This document shows positions 16,271 to 20,052 of a DNA stretch of 20,052 bases, piece after piece. Source of the DNA: CAZGSG01 sp964528095 (lineage in GTDB: Bacteria > Bacteroidota > Bacteroidia > Chitinophagales > Chitinophagaceae). The position numbers and the translations under genes were made by a program. How positions within the stretch are numbered: the stretch's first letter is position 1; every line of letters starts with the position of its first letter. Location of the stretch: positions 1 through 20,052 of the forward strand of contig CAZGSG010000093.1 of NCBI GenBank assembly GCA_964528095.1, read 5' to 3'. Below the pieces are notes generated by a model. The model made no database searches and was not told the DNA's origin. It saw only the letters and a program-made list of their open reading frames with translations.

Positions 16271-17209
16271 TCAGAATATCTTTTTTCTTAAAAACAACCA
16301 TCCAATGGTTAAGGAAATAACCAGGGAAAGAAACACGACCACATAAAATGCGTAACGTGAATTTTCAAACCCACTGGGCACATTCATGCCAAATAAACTG
16401 GAGATCAATACAGGGAAAGTCAGCACGATCGTGATCACTGCAAGGCGTTTTAATACCTGGTTCTGGTTATTGGCTATAATGCTGGCAAATGCATCCAGGG
16501 TGCTGGTGAGCATGTTTGCATATATATTAGCCATTTCAAGCGCCTGCGAGTTATCCACGATCAGGTCATTCAGGAATTCTTTTTCTTCATCATTAAGTCC
16601 GAGAAAATTGCTCCGCTCCAGTTTCATGAACAACAGTTCGTTGGATCGCAGGGCCGTTACAAAATAGGTAAGGCTTTTCTGGATACGCATCAGTTGCAGC
16701 AATTGTTCATTCTGGCTCGCGTCATATAATTTTTGCTCAAGAATATTCCGACGCTGGTTAATTTCTTTAAGATGCTCCATAAAATTCTGCACCACCTTCT
16801 CAAATACCTTCAATACCATCATATTCCGCTTGTCGGCATGCCGGTTTTGAAAACTATTCAGGAATTTTTTAATGGCTGGGTTCTCAAATGAATTAACTGT
16901 CAGGATCTGGTTGTGCGTAAGTATGATACAGATAGGAATAGTAATGTAATAGGCGTCACTTTCGTTAAAGGAATTATTTTCAGTAGGCGTTTTTATAACA
17001 ACGAGCTTACAATTATCTTCTTTCTCAAAACGGCTTCTTTCATCTATGTCCAGTGAGTCGGTCAGGAAGTCGATAGGGATCTCCAGTTTTTCGGATAATT
17101 CAGAAAACTCTTCCTGCTTCAGCGGAGGCAATACATTGACCCAGGATCCGTCTTCCGGCTTGTCAATTTCTACCGTACGGTAGTCGATATTTTTGAAGTA
17201 CTGAATCAT
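16271..17209 (-). CDS. corA: CorA-family divalent metal ion transporter
   Basis: This 312-residue protein has a large acidic cytoplasmic N-terminal domain and a long helical stalk (about 130-240). Two C-terminal helices are separated by the CorA selectivity motif, here FGMNVPSG with GMN at 274-276. The tail RKKIF after the last helix is positive, as in the family. CorA forms pentamers moving Mg2+ (also Co2+ or Ni2+) across the inner membrane. The canonical YGMNF is slightly changed to FGMNV, which still keeps the GMN filter. The 5' leader has repeated GC-rich elements that could control translation (described separately). Confidence 0.92.
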   Translation of the reverse strand: MIQYFKNIDYRTVEIDKPEDGSWVNVLPPLKQEEFSELSEKLEIPIDFLTDSLDIDERSRFEKEDNCKLVVIKTPTENNSFNESDAYYITIPICIILTHNQILTVNSFENPAIKKFLNSFQNRHADKRNMMVLKVFEKVVQNFMEHLKEINQRRNILEQKLYDASQNEQLLQLMRIQKSLTYFVTALRSNELLFMKLERSNFLGLNDEEKEFLNDLIVDNSQALEMANIYANMLTSTLDAFASIIANNQNQVLKRLAVITIVLTFPVLISSLFGMNVPSGFENSRYAFYVVVFLSLVISLTIGWLFLRKKIF

Positions 17210-17212
17210 GTG

Positions 17213-17254
17213 AATCCGGGAATTTGGTAGTTTGACCCGGGATTAAATCCGGGT
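17213..17254 (-). promoter_or_regulatory. Possible alternative-hairpin leader before corA
   Basis: Read on the minus strand, three related segments precede the corA ATG. They are ACCCGGATT (17254-17246), AATCCCGGGT (17244-17235) and CCCGGATT (17220-17213), the last only 3 bases before the start codon. The middle one can pair with the first (ACCCGG/CCGGGT, 6 pairs, 8-base loop) or with the third (8 pairs with one bulged C, 15-base loop). The second option would cover the region next to the start codon. There is no T-run, so it is not an intrinsic terminator. Function is inferred from pairing only. The rest of the gap (17255-17376) shows nothing I can identify. Confidence 0.35.
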
Positions 17255-17376
17255 TTGAAAATGAATAGAGTTTAGGAGAGCGTGATTTGCGACTGGGGTA
17301 TATTTTTTTAATATTTATGATTTCGAAGTTCGTACAATTCAACCGCCATTTTTTATTTTCAATACCGGATTTATTT

Positions 17377-18171
17377 TTAATCCTGTTTATTTACTTCTAC
17401 TGTTCCCTCAAAAACTTTTTCAGCAGGTCCGCAAAGCCAGATATTTACATACCGTTCTTCAGCCATTCGTTCAAATTCAACAGTCAGGCTGCCGCCAAGT
17501 GTTCTCACTTCCACATCATTGAATCCATTCTCGTTATGAAAGCACACAAGGGCAGCAGCAGTCACACCTGTGCCGCAGGAGTAGGTTTCGTCTTCTACAC
17601 CCCGTTCATAAGTACGTACAATTATCTCGTGTTCTCCTGCCTGCTCTACGAAATTGACATTGATCCCCTCCTGCTCATATTCTTTGCTATAGCGGATGTC
17701 ACGGCCTTTTTTGTATACATCCATCTCCATGGCATCCGTTACCAGTTTTACATAGTGGGGAGAGCCGGTATCGAGTATAAAGTCGCCATGCGTCTTACGC
17801 ACCCTGTCTACGTCCTTCATTTTTAGTGAAACAATACCGTCTGTATCTATTTCCGCTTCATGATCGCCATCCGCTGCAACGAACCTGTATTCATTGCGAT
17901 GAATGCCCAGGTGATAAGCGAACTTGGTAATACAACGTCCGCCATTACCACACATACTTCCTTCCCGTCCGTCGGAGTTAAAATATTTCATTTCGAAATC
18001 ATAACCCTTTTTTTCATTTAATAACATCAGCCCGTCTGCACCGATACCGAAACGGCGATCGCATAAACGTCTTATCTGGTCTGTGGTCAGGAACGAGTAT
18101 TCATTTCTTCGGTTATCTGCGATGATAAAGTCGTTGCCTGTGCCCTGATACTTAAAAAATTTTAATTGCAT
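17377..18171 (-). CDS. dapF: Diaminopimelate epimerase
   Basis: This 264-residue protein converts LL-diaminopimelate to the meso form for lysine and peptidoglycan synthesis. FFKYQGTGNDFI at the N-terminus is the family start. The two catalytic cysteines are clear: C74 in SMCGNGGRC and C199 in YSCGTGVTAAA, with DTGSPHYV in the inter-domain region. Length is normal. It follows the nucleoside phosphorylase after 20 bases and is probably expressed from that gene's promoter. It is a soluble cytoplasmic, cofactor-free racemase-type enzyme. Confidence 0.97.
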   Translation of the reverse strand: MQLKFFKYQGTGNDFIIADNRRNEYSFLTTDQIRRLCDRRFGIGADGLMLLNEKKGYDFEMKYFNSDGREGSMCGNGGRCITKFAYHLGIHRNEYRFVAADGDHEAEIDTDGIVSLKMKDVDRVRKTHGDFILDTGSPHYVKLVTDAMEMDVYKKGRDIRYSKEYEQEGINVNFVEQAGEHEIIVRTYERGVEDETYSCGTGVTAAALVCFHNENGFNDVEVRTLGGSLTVEFERMAEERYVNIWLCGPAEKVFEGTVEVNKQD

Positions 18172-18191
18172 AATTTGCTCACGCTTCTTTC

Positions 18192-19070
18192 TTAGATATT
18201 AGCTGAAAATATTTCTATAAATTTTACAATCAGGTTTTCTACCGATGCTTTACCGTCCTTTGAAAATTCTTTTTTTACCCGGTGTGCAACAATAGCATTA
18301 ATGGCAAGACTACGATGCCCCAATAAATTTCCCAGCCCATATATCGCCGAGGTTTCCATCTCAAAATTAGTGATCCGGTGCTGACCAAAACGAAAGTCGG
18401 TCAGCCGGTTGATCAGGTTAGGGTTACGAATACCCAGCCTCAAAACGCGGCCCTGGGGTCCATAAAAGCCGGGACAGGTAACAGTGATGCCCTGGTGAAA
18501 ATCCTTTACAAAATGTTTAAGCAGGGATGGTGCTGCACTACTGATATAGGGGTAGCTCATTTGTCCATGGATCTGCGTATGTGTAACAAATGACTGGATC
18601 AGGAGGTTTTCTTCCTCATTCTGTTCGTGCCGGTAGAACTGCATCAGGTTGTCGATTCCGAGTCCATGCGTAGAAGCTACAAAACTGTCAACAGGAATAT
18701 CGGCCTGCAGGGAACCCGAAGTGCCGATCCGTATGATATTAAGGGCGGTAAGCTTGCTTTTTATCTCTCTTGTCGCAAAATCTATATTGGCAAGCGCGTC
18801 CAGTTCGTTTAGCACGATATCAATATTATCCGGGCCGATCCCGGAGGAAAGCACGGTGATCCTTTTTTTACCGACATAGCCTGTATGACTGATAAACTCC
18901 CTGTGCTGAGCTCTTACTTCGATGGAATCGAAATGTTTGCTTACTTCTTTGACCCGGTCTGGATCACCCACAGTAATGATAGTATCCCCGATCTCTTCCG
19001 GCCGGAGGTCCAGGTGGTAAACGGCTCCCCGGGGATTAATGATCAGTTCTGATTCAGCAATACGGCTCAT
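18192..19070 (-). CDS. Nucleoside phosphorylase (uridine/purine phosphorylase superfamily)
   Basis: This 292-residue PNP/UDP-superfamily protein has the phosphate-binding TVGDPDRVK at about 33-41, then SSGIGPDNIDIV in the mid-N region. IIRIGTSGSLQ is followed later by the ribose/base-site motif TNFEMETSAIYGLG. These enzymes split nucleosides with phosphate to a free base and ribose-1-phosphate in salvage. The sequence is closer in feel to uridine phosphorylase than to PurA-type PNP, but base preference is not certain. It is the first gene of a two-gene minus-strand operon with dapF. A strong Bacteroidota-type promoter lies about 37 bases before the ATG. Confidence 0.9.
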   Translation of the reverse strand: MSRIAESELIINPRGAVYHLDLRPEEIGDTIITVGDPDRVKEVSKHFDSIEVRAQHREFISHTGYVGKKRITVLSSGIGPDNIDIVLNELDALANIDFATREIKSKLTALNIIRIGTSGSLQADIPVDSFVASTHGLGIDNLMQFYRHEQNEEENLLIQSFVTHTQIHGQMSYPYISSAAPSLLKHFVKDFHQGITVTCPGFYGPQGRVLRLGIRNPNLINRLTDFRFGQHRITNFEMETSAIYGLGNLLGHRSLAINAIVAHRVKKEFSKDGKASVENLIVKFIEIFSANI

Positions 19071-19106
19071 ATGAGTGTTTTATATGAAAGGTGTAAGTTG
19101 AATTAT

Positions 19107-19138
19107 CAAAAATATCCTATTTTCGCAACCGGTTCAAA
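19107..19138 (-). promoter_or_regulatory. Bacteroidota-type promoter of the nucleoside phosphorylase-dapF operon
   Basis: On the minus strand the -33 element TTTG (19138-19135) is followed after 20 bases by TATTTTTG (19114-19107), an exact match to TAnnTTTG. Transcription would begin near 19100, giving a leader of about 30 bases before the ATG at 19070. A plus-strand TATTTTCG at 19118-19125 overlaps it and might serve the divergent tRNA, although it lies about 75 bases from the tRNA. Confidence 0.6.
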
Positions 19139-19200
19139 AAATGCTTCGCCCATGGTAGGTATTCTTGCTGAATGGGTTAGCTGTTTTTTTGAATGGATAA

Positions 19201-19271
19201 GGTCCTGTGGCCGAGTGGCTAGGCAGAGCTCTGCAAAAGCTCCTACAGCGGTTCAAATCCGCTCGGGACCT
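19201..19271 (+). tRNA. tRNA-Cys (anticodon GCA)
   Basis: The full cloverleaf can be drawn. The acceptor stem is GGTCCTG paired with CGGGACC (one G-U). The D-arm is GCCGAGTGGCTAGGC. The anticodon arm is GAGCT-CTGCAAA-AGCTC, with GCA at the anticodon. The T-arm is AGCGG-TTCAAAT-CCGCT. The unpaired discriminator is T19271, as expected for tRNA-Cys, and CCA is not encoded. A strong terminator follows 3 bases later. It lies upstream of a recombinase remnant. Confidence 0.96.
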
Positions 19272-19274
19272 CTG

Positions 19275-19312
19275 AAACAGGGATCGCAGTAATGCGGTCC
19301 TTGTTTGTTTTT
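19275..19312 (+). terminator. Intrinsic terminator of tRNA-Cys
   Basis: A 14-pair stem, AAACAGGGATCGCA (19275-19288) with TGCGGTCCTTGTTT (19293-19306), has two G-U pairs and a GTAA loop. It is followed by GTTTTTA. It starts 3 bases after the tRNA 3' end, so it ends the tRNA transcript and leaves little room for read-through into the region on the right. Confidence 0.9.
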
Positions 19313-19358
19313 ATCCAGTTTTAGTTTATGTTGTTGGAATTCAGTCTTTTCTAGCATT

Positions 19359-19393
19359 TTTGCCTCAAACGTATTTTTTACCTTTGTAAGGTA
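19359..19393 (+). promoter_or_regulatory. Promoter-like element overlapping a perfect palindrome
   Basis: TACCTTTG at 19379-19386 matches TAnnTTTG exactly. A TTTG at 19359-19362 lies 16 bases upstream, slightly closer than usual. The -7 element forms the left arm of the perfect inverted repeat TACCTT-TGT-AAGGTA (19379-19393). A protein binding the palindrome would block the promoter. The only ORF right after it is an 18-codon frame at 19398-19454. Confidence 0.35.
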
Positions 19394-19397
19394 ATAC

Positions 19398-19454
19398 ATG
19401 GGTTTCCTCAGATTTTTCACATCCTGCTGCGGAAATCCCAAAAATCTCTTTTAA
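19398..19454 (+). CDS. Possible 18-residue peptide ORF
   Basis: ATG at 19398 opens an 18-codon frame ending in TAA, reading MGFLRFFTSCCGNPKNLF. It begins 11 bases after a consensus-like -7 element, so the message would be nearly leaderless. No Shine-Dalgarno sequence is visible, which is common in Bacteroidota. There is no homologue I recognise, and an ORF of this size arises easily by chance. It is listed only because of the promoter-like sequence in front of it. The rest of 19313-19529 shows no other gene. Confidence 0.15.
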   Translation: MGFLRFFTSCCGNPKNLF

Positions 19455-19529
19455 AAGGTGTACCTGTTCCAACTATTGCAGAGCCTGATCGACATATAAA
19501 AACCATGGAGAACTGGCCGGCATGCTCAA

Positions 19530-19808
19530 TTGGTAAAACACTCCCACAAAAACGGGAAGAAAGATATTGTAGAAGTTAAATCTAAATATGTCAGGATTAT
19601 CTCTTATACCTGCAGAATATCTTTTTGTACAAATGAATCTATAGCAGGAATGGCGGTTGAATTAATTATGAAAATTAGTGGCCATAAAGGCGTGAAGGAT
19701 TTTTACAAATACATAAGAATTACATCTCTAATCAACTCCTATGCGCTATTATGCCTGCCTGTTCAATTTAGTCAGTTCTGCCAGAAATTCCACCTTTCTC
19801 CTGGCTGA
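19530..19808 (+). pseudogene. Remnant of a tyrosine recombinase (integrase) C-terminal catalytic domain
   Basis: The frame from about 19554 to 19727 reads like the C-terminal third of Bacteroidota tyrosine recombinases. A KKDIVEVKSKY hairpin is followed by SYTCRISFCTN, where intact members usually have THTxRRSF. IMKISGHK comes next, with the box III His at 19683-19685, then DFYKYIRIT with the nucleophile-type Tyr at 19710-19712. The box II Arg survives (19614-19616), but its partner His is Tyr and the next Arg is Ile. The N-terminal core-binding and first catalytic Arg regions are absent. Only a TTG is available as start, with a stop about 33 bases upstream of it. After 19727 the resemblance is lost and the open frame runs on over the end of the opposing LytTR gene. 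It is a decayed fragment next to tRNA-Cys. Confidence 0.65.
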
Positions 19809-20052
19809 AACTTCAATCTCGCTTCCATCCTGCATACATACGGTTCCACCTTTTCCTTTCTTATAATTTTTAATATAATTCAAATTTACAAGATGCGAAT
19901 TGTGGACACGGAAAAAATCGTAGTTGGTTAACATGGTTTCAAACTCCTTTAGCGTTTTGCTTACCAACAGTTTTTCTTTATTCTTCAAATAGATGAATGT
20001 ATAATTAATTTGTCCTTCCAAACGTATAATCTCATCCACTTCAATCAATTCT
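19749..20052 (-). CDS. LytTR-domain DNA-binding regulator, C-terminal part (runs off the right edge)
   Basis: The last 100 or so residues are visible and form a complete LytTR domain. VDEIIRLEGQINYTFIYL is the first beta unit, FFRVHNSHLVNLNYIKNY the conserved central helix and strand, and DGSEIEVSARRKVEFLAEL the closing unit. In Bacteroidota such proteins are usually response regulators with an N-terminal receiver domain, paired with a LytS-like histidine kinase. The receiver would lie beyond the window. The frame is open through 20052, so a TTG at 20048 is not the true start. Target genes are unknown. Confidence 0.93.
   Translation of the reverse strand, partial: ELIEVDEIIRLEGQINYTFIYLKNKEKLLVSKTLKEFETMLTNYDFFRVHNSHLVNLNYIKNYKKGKGGTVCMQDGSEIEVSARRKVEFLAELTKLNRQA

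Noticed and set aside
17287..17826. A 179-codon plus-strand open frame opposite dapF
   Set aside because: Most of it lies antisense to dapF, whose catalytic motifs are certain; the translated sequence is a low-information shadow.
19129..19257. The 9-mer CGGTTCAAA shared by 19130-19138 and the tRNA T-loop, as possible attachment repeats
   Set aside because: The match does not extend, lies on the wrong side of the tRNA relative to the integrase remnant, and overlaps the -33 element of a good promoter.
19071..19292. A 73-codon plus-strand frame spanning tRNA-Cys
   Set aside because: It covers the promoter of the nucleoside phosphorylase operon and the complete tRNA, so it is a chance frame.
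19253..19441. A 62-codon minus-strand frame across the tRNA terminator
   Set aside because: It runs through the tRNA 3' end and the terminator stem, and the peptide has no recognisable features.
1..20052. CRISPR arrays, insertion sequences, or a defence system
   Set aside because: I saw no regularly spaced repeats, no transposase other than the recombinase remnant, and no nuclease or toxin-antitoxin pair.

Overview
The window looks like a chromosomal piece of a Bacteroidota bacterium, most likely Chitinophagaceae or a close relative. The reasons are several near-consensus TAnnTTTG -7 promoter elements, a large YfhO-family protein, a LytTR regulator, a Bacteroidota-type tyrosine recombinase remnant, and the general style of the proteins. 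No taxonomic search was possible.

Positions 1-14558 form a surface-polysaccharide or glycan locus. At the left edge a family 2 glycosyltransferase leaves the window on the minus strand. Facing it, ten plus-strand genes (503-10052) are packed with short gaps or 4-16 base overlaps. They start with rfbF and rfbG, which make CDP-4-keto-6-deoxyglucose. An RmlC-type epimerase, a C-methyltransferase, an SDR reductase, a second C-methyltransferase, an FkbM methyltransferase, a Gmd-like short SDR and two glycosyltransferases follow. There is no rfbH-like 3-dehydrase. The likely product is therefore one or two C-methylated (branched) 6-deoxysugars carried on CDP, rather than the usual 3,6-dideoxyhexose. 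Gene order and content resemble the dTDP-noviose/mycarose logic of antibiotic producers, transposed to CDP. A convergent minus-strand group (14558 to 10047) holds a YfhO-type membrane protein, a GT4-type glycosyltransferase and a GT2 glycosyltransferase. The two operons end on interlocked stop codons.

Positions 14559-19070 are ordinary metabolism and transport. They hold a small membrane protein overlapping a YhhQ-type queuosine-precursor transporter, a Nudix hydrolase, a CorA-type divalent cation transporter, diaminopimelate epimerase (dapF) and a nucleoside phosphorylase. The corA leader contains repeats that could form mutually exclusive hairpins just before the start codon.

Positions 19071-20052 hold a tRNA-Cys(GCA) with a strong terminator, then about 480 bases of mostly non-coding DNA. 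That stretch contains a palindromic promoter-like element, an 18-codon ORF and the decayed C-terminal catalytic piece of a tyrosine recombinase. The window ends inside a LytTR-domain regulator on the minus strand. The tRNA plus integrase relic suggests an old integration site.
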